64,000 nt of DNA from Luminiphilus sp. (GTDB lineage Bacteria > Pseudomonadota > Gammaproteobacteria > Pseudomonadales > Halieaceae), in the NCBI GenBank assembly GCA_028117185.1, contig JAOHHD010000001.1, forward strand, positions 1 through 64,000, given 5' to 3'. Each line of letters opens with the position of its first letter. Position 1 is the first letter of the stretch. Below are positions 1 to 8,595 of this stretch, piece after piece. Position numbers and translations under genes: made by a program. The notes beneath the pieces were generated by a model, which made no database searches, was not told the origin of the DNA, and saw only the letters and a list, made by a program, of their open reading frames with translations.

Positions 1-2
1 CA

Positions 3-1271
3 CTGGGAGAATTATTAGACGGGCAGCGCCTGCAATACCTGTCACTGGCCTCTGATCTGACACTGTTAATGAAGACGCTTGAGCTGGAGGAGACAGATCT
101 TAGGAAAAAAGTCATCAGTACGTTGACCTATTTTGGCGATGAGATGATGGGTCTTGTCCACCTTCACCGGCACGGACTTAGCATGCTCTCGGCTCGAAGC
201 GCTGCTGATGGCACCGACGCCGATTTGCTGCAGGCAGCGCGATTTGAGTCCGAAAGATTAGAGCTGGCGACCAAACGCTTAAGAAAGGTCGTGACACAAC
301 TTGAGCTGTTGGGAGCCGATACGCTGGAAATGCGGCGAACACTGATCGAGGAGCGTCGCGGTTTAGCGTTGACGCTGGTGGACACTGCCGTCATTAATGT
401 CTTGTACGCCGAGATATCCAGTGAGATCCGTGATTGGCTTTCGAATCGCGGCATCGGTACGGCGATTTCTTTTATTTTATTTGTGGTCATTGTGATTATC
501 TCCCGCGCCTTGTCACGGATTGCAAAGCGATTGACGGCGCGTGCACTGAGAAACGCCGAGGAGTCGGTCTCTCAACTACTGAGGGAGACCCTGATTTCTA
601 TGGCGGGCACCGTCGTATTTTTAATCGGGATGTTGGTGGCGTTGTCTCAAATTGGAATCTCCGTGACGCCGCTCATTGCAGGATTAGGAGTCATTGGTTT
701 TATTGTCGGTTTTGCCTTGCAAGATACGCTGGCGAATTTTGCATCAGGTGCGATGATTTTGGCCTATCGACCTTTTGACACCGGTGATTTTATCTCGGCA
801 GCGGATGTGGAGGGCGAGGTTCGCAAGATGAACTTGGTCAACACGACGATCGTGACCGTTGATAATCGAGTGCTTATTATCCCAAACAGCAAGATTTGGG
901 GCGGTGTCATTATGAATTACACGGGGCAGCACCTTCGTCGTACCGATGTGATTTACGGCGTGAGTTACAGTGAAGATCTCGATCACGTGCAGCAAGTATT
1001 AGAAGAACTGATAGCTGCTGATGAGCGTTTCCTCACAACGCCACCACCGATCGTGCGGGTCAAGCACTTTGGCGATTCCTCGATCGATTTTATGGTGCGC
1101 GCTTATGTGAAAACCGAGCAGTTCTGGGAGACGCTGTGGGCGCTGAACAAGTCGGTTAAGCAACGATTCGACGCAGAGGGCATTTCCATTCCCTTTCCGC
1201 AGCGCGACGTGCATATGCTGACGGCATCTGAGCCACCAGCAGGGCGACGTGCATATGCTGACGGCATCTGA
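3..1271 (+). CDS. MscS-family mechanosensitive channel (5' truncated by window edge)
   Basis: The frame is open from base 3 through the first in-frame ATG at 69, so the true start probably lies outside the window. An N-terminal helical, coiled-coil-like region is followed by membrane helices, then the MscS pore helix with the small-residue pattern GLGVIGFIVGFALQDTLAN and ANFASGAMIL, then a beta-rich domain (EGEVRKMNLVNTTIV, VLIIPNSKIWGG) and an alpha/beta C-terminal domain ending near FPQRDVHM. Family members release solutes across the inner membrane under osmotic downshock. The last residues are odd: a 40-base tandem duplication shifts the frame after PPAGR, giving a short new tail. With one copy removed the tail would read RQGEESA and stop at a TAG. 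The channel core is untouched. Confidence 0.9.
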   Translation: MGELLDGQRLQYLSLASDLTLLMKTLELEETDLRKKVISTLTYFGDEMMGLVHLHRHGLSMLSARSAADGTDADLLQAARFESERLELATKRLRKVVTQLELLGADTLEMRRTLIEERRGLALTLVDTAVINVLYAEISSEIRDWLSNRGIGTAISFILFVVIVIISRALSRIAKRLTARALRNAEESVSQLLRETLISMAGTVVFLIGMLVALSQIGISVTPLIAGLGVIGFIVGFALQDTLANFASGAMILAYRPFDTGDFISAADVEGEVRKMNLVNTTIVTVDNRVLIIPNSKIWGGVIMNYTGQHLRRTDVIYGVSYSEDLDHVQQVLEELIAADERFLTTPPPIVRVKHFGDSSIDFMVRAYVKTEQFWETLWALNKSVKQRFDAEGISIPFPQRDVHMLTASEPPAGRRAYADGI

Positions 1272-1283
1272 GCCACCAGCAGG
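1204..1283. repeat. Perfect 40-bp tandem duplication at the mscS 3' end
   Basis: Bases 1204-1243 and 1244-1283 are identical, and the first five bases of a third copy follow at 1284. As 40 is not a multiple of three, the duplication moves the stop codon of the channel gene and replaces its last residues. Confidence 0.95.
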
Positions 1284-1304
1284 GCGACAGGGAGAAGAGT
1301 CTGC

Positions 1305-2470
1305 CTAGTAGCTCCAAGTAATGCCGGTAGTGATGGTGTAGTCGGTCGTATCTAGCTTCAGTTGTCCTCGGTCTTCTGCAGAACTGTCAAATTCAGTGCG
1401 TGCGTTGATACTCCAATAGAAGCTCGGAAACAGCTCCCAACTCAACATCAAATTAAAATCGCCTCTTATGTCTCCCCATTCAGACAGCGACGGGTAAGCG
1501 TTGCCAACCATGGAAATTTCCATGTCTCGAGAGGCGAAGCTGTAGAGGTGCCATTGCAAGTTGATAAACATCTCGGCGGCATTGTCGATCAGGTCTTCGT
1601 TCCCATTCTTGGTATTGACACAATCAATGGTCGTCCCGTCTTCATCGAGGTCCTCGTCGATGTCGACGCAAGCAAATTTGCGCTCCTGAACGCCCTGAAT
1701 ACCCGCAGAGACAGCCAGCTCATGGCCTAAATCTTGTATGAAATAGCGTCCTAATCCGACACCGATCGAGAACCTGTGGTCAACGCCGAGCGCATCATTG
1801 GAAGAGTAAACGGCATTAAGCACGCGATAGGACTGCGCGGCACCACGCGTCCGCCAAAATTCGCGATAGAGGGTGAAATTTGAGCTATTAAGAGTGGTCT
1901 TAACTTTGTTACCGTCCTGGTCCTTGGCCCTTGTCTGGTTGTCGTCAATTCGTCCAGAAAAACCGGTTCGTCCCCCTCGAGAATCGTAGGTGCCAGAAGT
2001 CGATAGCGTTAGGGTCGTCGCATTCGGATCAGCATAACATTCGGATCAGCATAAATGGTGCTGGTCACTTTGAGATCTAACTGATCGGCCAGTTGCTCTT
2101 CGATAGAGCGAATCTCAACAATATCCTCTAGATCCAGTTGCCGCGTAGCGCCGCGAACCTTGAAGGTGAGTACACTCTTTTCCTCTGTCTTGGCGAAGCG
2201 ACCATACAGTCGTTCCCCGTCGTCGAGACGTACTTCATAGACGTATCGGCTATCAATTTGCTGAATCTCTCGCCACTTTATCTTGATCATGCCAGCGTAG
2301 GCTGTATTGAGGGATAATTTTCCGGCACTCATCGAGTCGATGGCACCGGTAATGGTATCGCCATTCTCAACCGTGATGACGTCGCTCTTCGTATGAGCCG
2401 CGGCGATGACGCTGCACAGTGTGAAGCAGCACGATAGGGCGACACAGGCTACAGTAGCGATAAGGCGCAT
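1305..2470 (-). pseudogene. DUF481 (YdiY-like) outer-membrane protein gene, frameshifted
   Basis: The N-terminal part (2470 down to about 2040) has a signal peptide (MRLIATVACVALSCC...) and a beta-rich region (ITVENGDTITGAIDSMSAGK) typical of DUF481 proteins. The C-terminal part (to 1305) is a beta-barrel ending in GITWSY, with a terminal aromatic as in outer-membrane barrels. The two parts are in different frames. A 17-bp tandem duplication at 2021-2054 lies at the junction; removing one copy joins them into one frame of about 380 codons that I translated and found free of stops (YADPNATTLTLSTSGTYDS...). DUF481 members are salt- or stress-induced barrels of unknown role. Without correction the product ends shortly after YADPN. 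It could be a natural mutation or an assembly error. Confidence 0.85.
2021..2054. repeat. Perfect 17-bp tandem duplication breaking the DUF481 gene
   Basis: The unit cattcggatcagcataa occurs at 2021-2037 and again at 2038-2054. Its length (2 mod 3) is exactly the offset between the two halves of the barrel gene. Confidence 0.95.
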
Positions 2471-2511
2471 AAAAAAGTGTCCAAGTAGGATTCGTAACGA
2501 ATGTGAGCGCG

Positions 2512-2889
2512 TCAGCTAGCGCCCATTTGGCAGAAACAGAGCTTATTGCCATCGGGGTCGCGAACATAAGCGCCGTAAAAAAAGTCAGGCACGCGCTCTC
2601 CCGGAGGGCCATCACAGATCGCGCCTAATGCGATGGCTTTGGCGTACATCTCGTCACAGGCTGTTCGACTGCCTGCGCGGATCGCCACCATCGTGCCGTT
2701 ACCTGAGCTGGCTGGTTTTTCATCATAAGGAATACAAATAGCCAGCATAGGATTTTGTACATCAGTGCCATAGAGCGCAATACGCTCATTGCCCATGACA
2801 TGGCCGGCATCGATGACGCTGAGTAACGAAGCGTAGAAGGCGTTGGCCCGCTCAAAGTCAGTGACGCCCAGAGTGGTGTAAGCCAGCAT
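2512..2889 (-). CDS. VOC (glyoxalase/bleomycin-resistance fold) protein
   Basis: A 125-residue single VOC module. It opens with the typical LAYTTLGVTDFERANAFYASLL strand-helix and ends with the second-half motif YVRDPDGNKLCFCQ. The family includes metal-dependent lyases, isomerases, dioxygenases and resistance proteins; this short form is usually called a glyoxalase-like protein, and its substrate cannot be predicted. A clear aaggag ribosome site precedes the ATG at 2889. It is cytoplasmic, with no signal peptide. The SLC13 transporter gene diverges from it. Confidence 0.85.
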   Translation of the reverse strand: MLAYTTLGVTDFERANAFYASLLSVIDAGHVMGNERIALYGTDVQNPMLAICIPYDEKPASSGNGTMVAIRAGSRTACDEMYAKAIALGAICDGPPGERVPDFFYGAYVRDPDGNKLCFCQMGAS

Positions 2890-3067
2890 AGTGGTCTCCT
2901 TTTCGTGTGTTACGGACGCATTTTTTAATGCGTAAAATTGCGGTCGCGTGGCAAAACCACAGCGAGGATTCTATCGGTGAAGCGGGAGGATGACCAGATT
3001 TGGGACTTTTTCTGTGACCTAAAGAAGGCGTATTCTGGCAGTCCAAGAAAACGGAAGCAGAGAACCG

Positions 3068-4789
3068 ATGGAGCAGGTGTTAATTGCCCTAATTGTAGTG
3101 GCATTGATCGGGTGCCTCATATTCAGCCGATGGTCGCCGCCGCTGCTGTTCTCGGCAGCGATGGCGGCTTGTGTCATGGTGGGTTCCATAGACCTGTCGA
3201 GCGTCATGGCGAAGGCAACCAATGAGGGGTTAGTGACCTTGTTGCTGTTGCTGATGGTGTCCCTCGGTCTTGAGCGGCTGCCGTGGTTATTATCTTTGTC
3301 TCACTATGTTGTTAGGCGATCGCTGCCTAAAACCCTCCTGGGTCTGTCTGGTATGACCATGTTGTTTTCCGCTTTTGTGAATAATACGGCCGTGGTCGCG
3401 ACGCTCGCCGGTACGTTAAGAAAGAATCCTTACCATGCCGCAAGTCAGATTTTATTGCCCATTTCTTATGCGGCCATCTTAGGCGGGACGCTGACGCTGA
3501 TCGGTACCTCTACGAATCTCATCGTCAGCAGTTTTTTGGAGGACCTGACCGGTAGCGGCATTACCTTTTTTGCTTTTTTACCGGTGGCATTGCCGGCGGC
3601 GATGGCAGGATTGGCCGCGATGTTACTGATGCACCGAGTACTCCCAGCCAGTCACGAGGCGTATGCCCAGACTCATGATTTTTTGATCGAGATGGTGGTC
3701 GCTGATGATTCTCGACTGGTGGGTAATACCGTACTGGAAAACGGACTGAGAGATCTCGGCGATTTATTTTTAGTGGAACTGGTGCGCCAAGGACGATTGA
3801 TGACACCGGTCATGCCCGATGAGTACCTAGAAGCGGGTGACCGACTCATCTTTTCAGGCGACGTCACAAAAGTCGGTATTTTAGAGCGCTTCCACGGGTT
3901 GCGCTCCTTTGCGCTAGACCAAGGATTGTTGGGCACGAACTTAACTGAAGTGGTTTTGTTACCGGGTGCGCCAGTCATCGGTCTGACGATAAAGCAAAGT
4001 GAGTTTCGGTCGCGCTTTGATGCGGCGGTGGTGGGTCTTCATCGCGATGGAGAACGGTTATCGGGAAAGTTGGGAAATATCTCCTTACGTGCCGGTGACT
4101 CGCTGATGCTGGCAGTGGGAGCGGACTTCCAAAAGCGCAGTAATTTGAGTCGAAACTTTTTAATTGTTGATAACAGCGTTGCCAGTCATAGTCTTTCGAT
4201 GACAAAGAGTGTCATTACCGCAGTGGGGATGGCTGCTGCGGTGGGTTGTTCCATCGCCGGTTGGGTGCCTTTGTCGACAGGTCTTATGTTTCTGCTGCTG
4301 CTGATGTTGTCGCTCAAATTGTTCAGTGCCGCTGAATTACGCCGACGTTTTCCATTCGAGATGTGGTTGATCGTCTCTTCAGCGCTGGCGATTTCACAGG
4401 CAGTACTCAATTCAGGACTGATGGAGACGGCGATGCTGGGTCTCTCGCCACTGCTCGCCGGGCTCTCACCGACGTTGATGTTGGTACTGATTTACGGCTT
4501 GACGCTGGCAATGACAGAGTTGATGACCAATAACGCAGCAGCGGCACTGATGTTTCCGATCGGTTACTCCATCGCCGTCACAACGGGGCTCGAGCCAATG
4601 GCATTTGTCATGGCAGTGGCACTGGGAGGGAGTGCTTCGTTTTTAACACCCTATGGCTATGCAACTAATCTGATGGTGCAGAATCTCGGCGGATATTCGC
4701 GTCAAGACTACATTCGATTTGGTTGGTTGGTCTCGCTGGCTTACTCGAGTGTGGTGTTGCTCTTACTGCCACGAGTCTTTCCGTTTTAA
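3068..4789 (+). CDS. SLC13-family permease with two TrkA-C domains
   Basis: A 573-residue inner-membrane protein. N-terminal helices (about 1-200) carry the SLC13/ArsB-type motif SAFVNNTAVVA and GTLTLIGTSTNLIVSS. Two consecutive soluble TrkA-C (RCK-C) modules follow at about 205-360 (GNTVLENGLRDLGDLFLVEL...; NLTEVVLLPGAPVIGLTIKQ...). A second membrane half contains MTNNAAAALMFPIGYSIA and a GGSASFLTPYGYATN loop. This architecture is known from sodium-coupled sulfate/dicarboxylate-type carriers; the substrate here is unknown. It appears to be a single-gene unit, divergent from the VOC gene and followed by a 289-base gap. Confidence 0.9.
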   Translation: MEQVLIALIVVALIGCLIFSRWSPPLLFSAAMAACVMVGSIDLSSVMAKATNEGLVTLLLLLMVSLGLERLPWLLSLSHYVVRRSLPKTLLGLSGMTMLFSAFVNNTAVVATLAGTLRKNPYHAASQILLPISYAAILGGTLTLIGTSTNLIVSSFLEDLTGSGITFFAFLPVALPAAMAGLAAMLLMHRVLPASHEAYAQTHDFLIEMVVADDSRLVGNTVLENGLRDLGDLFLVELVRQGRLMTPVMPDEYLEAGDRLIFSGDVTKVGILERFHGLRSFALDQGLLGTNLTEVVLLPGAPVIGLTIKQSEFRSRFDAAVVGLHRDGERLSGKLGNISLRAGDSLMLAVGADFQKRSNLSRNFLIVDNSVASHSLSMTKSVITAVGMAAAVGCSIAGWVPLSTGLMFLLLLMLSLKLFSAAELRRRFPFEMWLIVSSALAISQAVLNSGLMETAMLGLSPLLAGLSPTLMLVLIYGLTLAMTELMTNNAAAALMFPIGYSIAVTTGLEPMAFVMAVALGGSASFLTPYGYATNLMVQNLGGYSRQDYIRFGWLVSLAYSSVVLLLLPRVFPF

Positions 4790-5078
4790 CACAGGCCACA
4801 GCAGACCGTGATGGATATACTGCGTCGCATTGGCGGTCTCAGCAAAATGATCGATAATCACAGTATGGCGACGACATTGTGCTCAGCGTTGATCAAAGCT
4901 TGTGTGCGTTGCTTCCGGCAATAGCGCCGATTGCATTGTCGGCGGCGGTCACCTTCCTTTTTAGGCGTTTCAGTTGGCGCTGCGTTGAGCCGGCTTTGTT
5001 TGTGAGAACTTCGTCGCTTGCGGGCCCTATTAGTATGTTGACGCTGAGCGCGAAATCTTTCCTTGTGAGTTGATCTTT
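4790..5078. other. Intergenic region, no gene supported
   Basis: Short open frames here lack recognisable motifs or ribosome sites. It presumably carries the promoter of the AGCS symporter gene, but I see no convincing -35/-10 pair and no glycine-riboswitch signature. Confidence 0.5.
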
Positions 5079-6524
5079 ATGAGTCTATCTCCTGATCAGT
5101 GGGTCGAAGCCCACGTCGGCCCAATCGCTGAGACGCTTTCGTCAGTTGTGTTCTACACCATCCCCGTCGCGGGCACGCCCGTGCCGCTGATTGTCATGTG
5201 GTTGGGGGGCGCGGCCGTCTTTTTTACCCTCTACTTGCGATTCATCAATTTACGCGCCCTTGGTTTGGCCATCCGCCATGTGAGAGGAGAGTTTTCAGAT
5301 CCTACCGCCCGGGGCGAAATTAGCCACTTCAAAGCGGTCGCAACGGCGATTTCAGGCACGGTGGGGGTGGGCAATATTGGCGGCGTGGCCGTCGCGATCT
5401 CCCTCGGTGGCCCCGGCGCTGCCTTTTGGTTGTTTTTGGCTGGGCTACTGTCGATGTCTACCAAGTTGGTGGAGTGCACGCTGGGCGTGAAATACCGGCG
5501 TTATAACGCCAACGGATCGGTATCGGGCGGTCCCATGTTTTATCTTGAGGCCTATTTCCGTGACCGCGGTTGGCCATCGCTAGGTAAAGGGATGGGCGCC
5601 TTCTATGCCTTGGCACTCGTTATTGGCTGTTTGGGTATTGGCAATATGTTTCAGTCTAATCAGGCCTATGCGCAGGTGCTGGTGATCACCGGGGGGCAGG
5701 CGTCAGTGCTCGCTGATATGGGTTGGTTATTTGGCTTGGGTTTGGCGGCCACTGTAGCGGCGGTGATTATCGGGGGTATTCAGTCTATTGCTAGGGTGGC
5801 GGCTGTTTTGGTGCCCGTTATGGCCATTCTTTATGTGCTGAGCAGTGTCATTGTCATTGCGCTGAGTGCCGAACACTTGCCGGGCGCGCTGCGGTTAGTG
5901 CTGACTGAGGCATTCACCGGACAAGCCGCGTCGGGTGGGGCGCTGGGCGCCGTGACTATCGGCTTTCAGCGAGCGTTGTTTTCGAACGAAGCGGGAATCG
6001 GTTCGGCGTCGATTGCACATGCCGCGGTGAAAACCGAGGCTCCCGCGTCCGAGGGTATTACGGCGTTACTGGAGCCGTTCATTGATACGGTGGTGATTTG
6101 CTCGCTCAGTTCATTGGTGATTCTCACTACCGCCATGCCCCATAACTTAATTGGATCTGGCCTGGCAGGCATCGAGTTAACGTCAGCAGCGTTTGCTTGG
6201 CACTTTGCGTGGGCGCCCTATGTCATTGCCGTGGCGGCATTATTGTTTGCGTTTTCAACGGCGCTCGCGTGGTCTTACTACGGGCTGAAAGGGTGGACCT
6301 ACTTAGTGGGAGAAGGCCGGATTCGTGCACTGATCTTTCAACTGGTTTTTTGTGGGTTTATTGCGCTGGGTTGCATGCTTGAACTGTCAGCGGTACTCGA
6401 CTTCTCTGATGCGATGGCCTTCTTGATTGCGGTCCCGAACGTATTAGCGCTGTACTTATTTGCGCCCATGGTCAAACGGGAAGTCGAGCACTATGTGGCC
6501 ACTATTCGTCACTCAGAGCGGTGA
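5079..6524 (+). CDS. Sodium:alanine/glycine symporter (AGCS family)
   Basis: About 480 residues with roughly ten membrane helices. AGCS signatures are present: TAISGTVGVGNIGGVAVAIS near residue 85, SVSGGPMFYL near 145, and FSNEAGIGSASIAHAA near 300. Family members import small neutral amino acids (alanine, glycine) with sodium. I use the ATG at 5079; an in-frame TTG at 5070 would add three residues (MIF) but has no better ribosome site. The C-terminus ends in a short charged tail (KREVEHYVATIRHSER). It has no operon partner. Confidence 0.92.
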   Translation: MSLSPDQWVEAHVGPIAETLSSVVFYTIPVAGTPVPLIVMWLGGAAVFFTLYLRFINLRALGLAIRHVRGEFSDPTARGEISHFKAVATAISGTVGVGNIGGVAVAISLGGPGAAFWLFLAGLLSMSTKLVECTLGVKYRRYNANGSVSGGPMFYLEAYFRDRGWPSLGKGMGAFYALALVIGCLGIGNMFQSNQAYAQVLVITGGQASVLADMGWLFGLGLAATVAAVIIGGIQSIARVAAVLVPVMAILYVLSSVIVIALSAEHLPGALRLVLTEAFTGQAASGGALGAVTIGFQRALFSNEAGIGSASIAHAAVKTEAPASEGITALLEPFIDTVVICSLSSLVILTTAMPHNLIGSGLAGIELTSAAFAWHFAWAPYVIAVAALLFAFSTALAWSYYGLKGWTYLVGEGRIRALIFQLVFCGFIALGCMLELSAVLDFSDAMAFLIAVPNVLALYLFAPMVKREVEHYVATIRHSER

Positions 6525-6830
6525 ACTGAGTCCTCACTTGTTTGGATAGCGGCGCTAGGGCACTTGTCGCTTGATAGGGCGTGACGATCAGGCTGAAAAA
6601 GCGTCCGCTTTGCGAACAGTCAAACCTGAGCGCGCAATCCCAAAGAGGCGGCTTCCTAAAGGTGTACCGCTCAAACTAAGCTGCCTGAGAGATGATGTTC
6701 AGAGAGGTGGCGCTTTATGTGTGCGCGCTGTCGTTCGTTAGATTGATCGTTAGTTTTTTTAAGAGGCGGCTCGTCGTCCGCTCTCATAGGATGGTTCAAT
6801 CTAGTTTAGTTTGGCTTAGGTTAGGTTAGG
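6525..6830. other. Intergenic region with a short TTAGG array
   Basis: About 300 bases between the converging AGCS and TauD genes. No gene is supported. The only visible structure is a (TTAGG)3TTAG run at 6816-6834, ending on the stop codon of the TauD gene, preceded by related tagtttagtttgg sequence. Confidence 0.6.
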
Positions 6831-7652
6831 TTAGTAAGGTTGATCCCCCTCACTGACCACGCGATGTAAACGCCGTGTCGCAGGAAAAAAATCGTTAATG
6901 GGTTTGTGCTGGGTACTGCGATTATCCCACAGCACCAGCGAATCGGTTTGCCACTGAAATCGACAGGTGAATTCGGGGAGACTGGCATGGCGCCAGAGAA
7001 ACTGCAGCACTTCGCTGGATTCTAGCGCGGGTAAACCTTCGATGTGAGTGGTAAATAACGAATTCACAAACAAGACCTTTTTACCCGTCTCTGGGTGGAT
7101 CTGAATGACAGGGTGACGAATGGGCGGGTTGGCAGCGACTGCATCAGCGAGTCGCTCGCGACCACCAGGGGCGCTCAGACTCTCTTTAAAGCCATGGCTA
7201 AAATCATGCACGGCCATCAAGTCTGCCAGATACCGCTGCATGCCTGCAGAGAGTCCATCGTAGGCCGCGGTCATACTGGCAAACAAGGTGTCGCCACCGA
7301 CCTCTGGAATAGTCATCCCGCGCAGCAGCGTCACTGACGGCGGGTGTGCACAGAAAGTCATATCCGAATGCCACATCTCGATTTTAGAGGGGTTTTCTCG
7401 AGTGCTTTCAAGAATCATGACCTCAGGACAGTCTTCAACAGTCTGGTAGGCGGGATGGGTTTGCAGGGGTCCAAAAATCTCAGCAAGCGCTTTTTGGTCT
7501 GCGGGGGTGATCGATTGATCGCGGAGAAATAGCACTTCGTGCTCATTCAGCAAGGCACGCAGGGTCTGAGCGAGTTCGGTATCGATACCCTTTCCTAAAT
7601 TCACCGCTGTCAATTCGGCACCCAGTGCGCCCGCCACTCGCTTCACGTGCAT
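6831..7652 (-). CDS. TauD/TfdA-family Fe(II)/2-oxoglutarate dioxygenase
   Basis: A 273-residue cytoplasmic oxygenase. The facial-triad HxD lies in WHSDMTF, with the distal His and 2-oxoglutarate Arg in the C-terminal RRLHRV region. ALLNEHEVLFLRDQSITP and GGDTLFASMTAAYDGLS are typical of TauD/TfdA/AtsK proteins that hydroxylate taurine, alkyl sulfates or phenoxyacetates. I start at the ATG at 7652 (MHVKRVAG), preceded by gagcgaggaaataacc; the open frame runs about 100 codons further upstream, but that part is unlike the family. No sulfonate transporter is nearby, so the substrate is open. Confidence 0.88.
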   Translation of the reverse strand: MHVKRVAGALGAELTAVNLGKGIDTELAQTLRALLNEHEVLFLRDQSITPADQKALAEIFGPLQTHPAYQTVEDCPEVMILESTRENPSKIEMWHSDMTFCAHPPSVTLLRGMTIPEVGGDTLFASMTAAYDGLSAGMQRYLADLMAVHDFSHGFKESLSAPGGRERLADAVAANPPIRHPVIQIHPETGKKVLFVNSLFTTHIEGLPALESSEVLQFLWRHASLPEFTCRFQWQTDSLVLWDNRSTQHKPINDFFPATRRLHRVVSEGDQPY

Positions 7653-7838
7653 GGTTATTTCCTCGCTCTGTTTCTGATCTAAACCCGCCAGTGTTGAATT
7701 GTGCTCGCCACTGACGTGGCAGAGCAACTGTGTATTTGACACGCTAGCGGTCAAGTCGGTGTCTTGCCTACGCGTTTCGGTACCGATCTTCAGGCCATTT
7801 TTAAGCGGATGGCATCGATTAATAAAGGAGTAAGTTTG

Positions 7839-8141
7839 ATGAAAAAATGGATTTTTACCGCGGGTTGCTGTGCTGTCCTCGCCGCACCCCTCAGTCAGGC
7901 GACTACACCGATGGCAGTTGCTCCATTGGCCTTTGAGGCATCGCAAATGCAGATTGCACAGTCACCTTTGCTCGACGAACAGTCCCGCACGGTGTCTTTG
8001 CTAGAAGCGACCCAAGTACGCGGTCGCGTGCTGCCTTTTGTCATTGGTGTCGCCGCGATCGATATCGCCTTGGCCAGTTTCTACTGGGGAGTATATGTGC
8101 CGCACTACGCCAATTATGCGCCTGCGTTCGAGATGCCTTGA
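7839..8141 (+). CDS. Small exported protein with a double-glycine-leader-like segment
   Basis: A 100-residue protein of no family I recognise. It begins with a good Sec signal peptide (MKKWIFTAGCCAVLAAPLSQA), preceded by aaaggag eight bases from the ATG. Residues 52-63 (VSLLEATQVRGR) follow the spacing of bacteriocin-type leaders cut by C39 peptidases: S at -11, E at -8, V at -4, G at -2, though with R rather than G/A/S at -1. A hydrophobic stretch (VLPFVIGVAAIDIALASFYW) and a tyrosine-rich end follow. The stop is two bases from the likely start of the next gene, and a C39 peptidase lies 450 bases downstream. The substrate idea is an inference. Confidence 0.65.
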   Translation: MKKWIFTAGCCAVLAAPLSQATTPMAVAPLAFEASQMQIAQSPLLDEQSRTVSLLEATQVRGRVLPFVIGVAAIDIALASFYWGVYVPHYANYAPAFEMP

Positions 8142-8142
8142 G

Positions 8143-8418
8143 GTGGTGGAGGTGGACTTCGATTCGCCAGATAACGCCGTCAAGCAATTACAGCAAAAGC
8201 TTCGACGCGATACCCACACACAGGTCCGTGAGCGCTACTTTGCGGTGCGGATTGTGCCTATTTTATTGATGTGGGCGTTGTTATGGGCATCGGTTACCTC
8301 GCTATTCGCCGGTGCGATCTCGCTGGCGGCGGCCATTATCGTGTTCTGTGTTGTCTCAGTGGGGATTGTGGTCTGGCTGCATCAGCGCGCTGTCGATGCA
8401 GCCGATAGCCAATCATGA
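8143..8418 (+). CDS. Small membrane protein with two predicted helices
   Basis: About 91 residues. A charged N-terminal helix (NAVKQLQQKLRRDTHTQVRER) is followed by two hydrophobic segments (PILLMWALLWASVTSLFAG and AAAIIVFCVVSVGIVVWLH) and a short polar tail. The start is uncertain: GTG codons at 8143, 8146 and 8152, of which 8152 has the best upstream gaggtgg; an ATG at 8116 would overlap the previous gene. It is translationally coupled to the gene before it and sits in the same small operon as the C39 peptidase. I recognise no family. Confidence 0.6.
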   Translation: MVEVDFDSPDNAVKQLQQKLRRDTHTQVRERYFAVRIVPILLMWALLWASVTSLFAGAISLAAAIIVFCVVSVGIVVWLHQRAVDAADSQS

Positions 8419-8445
8419 GCGGGCGGACGTATTGCGGCAGGTGAG

Positions 8446-8595
8446 ATGACTATTGGGTTAATGGACACCTACGATATTGAGACTATGAACATTGAAACTA
8501 TGAACATTGAAACTATGAACATTGAAACTATGAACATTAAACCTATGAACATTAAAACGGCGTGCATTGCTAGCGGGTGGATGCTGAGTGGGTGA
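8446..8595 (+). CDS. Possible 49-residue protein with five ETMNI-type pentapeptide repeats
   Basis: The open frame begins with an ATG preceded by aggtgag and runs MTIGLMDTYDI, then five 5-residue repeats (ETMNI four times, then KPMNI), then KTACIASGWMLSG. The DNA repeat is 15 bp, so phase is kept. Its stop overlaps the GTG start of the C39 peptidase gene by eight bases, a typical coupling arrangement. There is no homology I can name. It may be a real small protein or a repeat array that happens to be open. Confidence 0.4.
   Translation: MTIGLMDTYDIETMNIETMNIETMNIETMNIKPMNIKTACIASGWMLSG
8481..8555. repeat. Five tandem 15-bp units
   Basis: The unit aactatgaacattga starts at 8481, 8496, 8511, 8526 and 8541. 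The first copy begins with g, and the last two end in aa, the final one also with acc for aac. There are no spacers, so this is not a CRISPR array. Confidence 0.95.

Noticed and set aside
4879..5073. 64-codon open frame before the AGCS gene
   Set aside because: No ribosome site or motif; it ends at the symporter start region.
6660..6720. Minus-strand ctctcaggca resembling the 3' part of a glycine riboswitch near an AGCS gene
   Set aside because: The rest of the aptamer consensus is missing and it lies downstream of, and antisense to, the symporter.
6816..6834. TTAGG repeats considered as telomere-like or functional
   Set aside because: Only three and a half units in an otherwise bacterial intergenic gap; too short to mean more than slippage.
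8481..8555. Repeat array considered as CRISPR
   Set aside because: 15-bp units abut directly, with no spacers and no cas genes.
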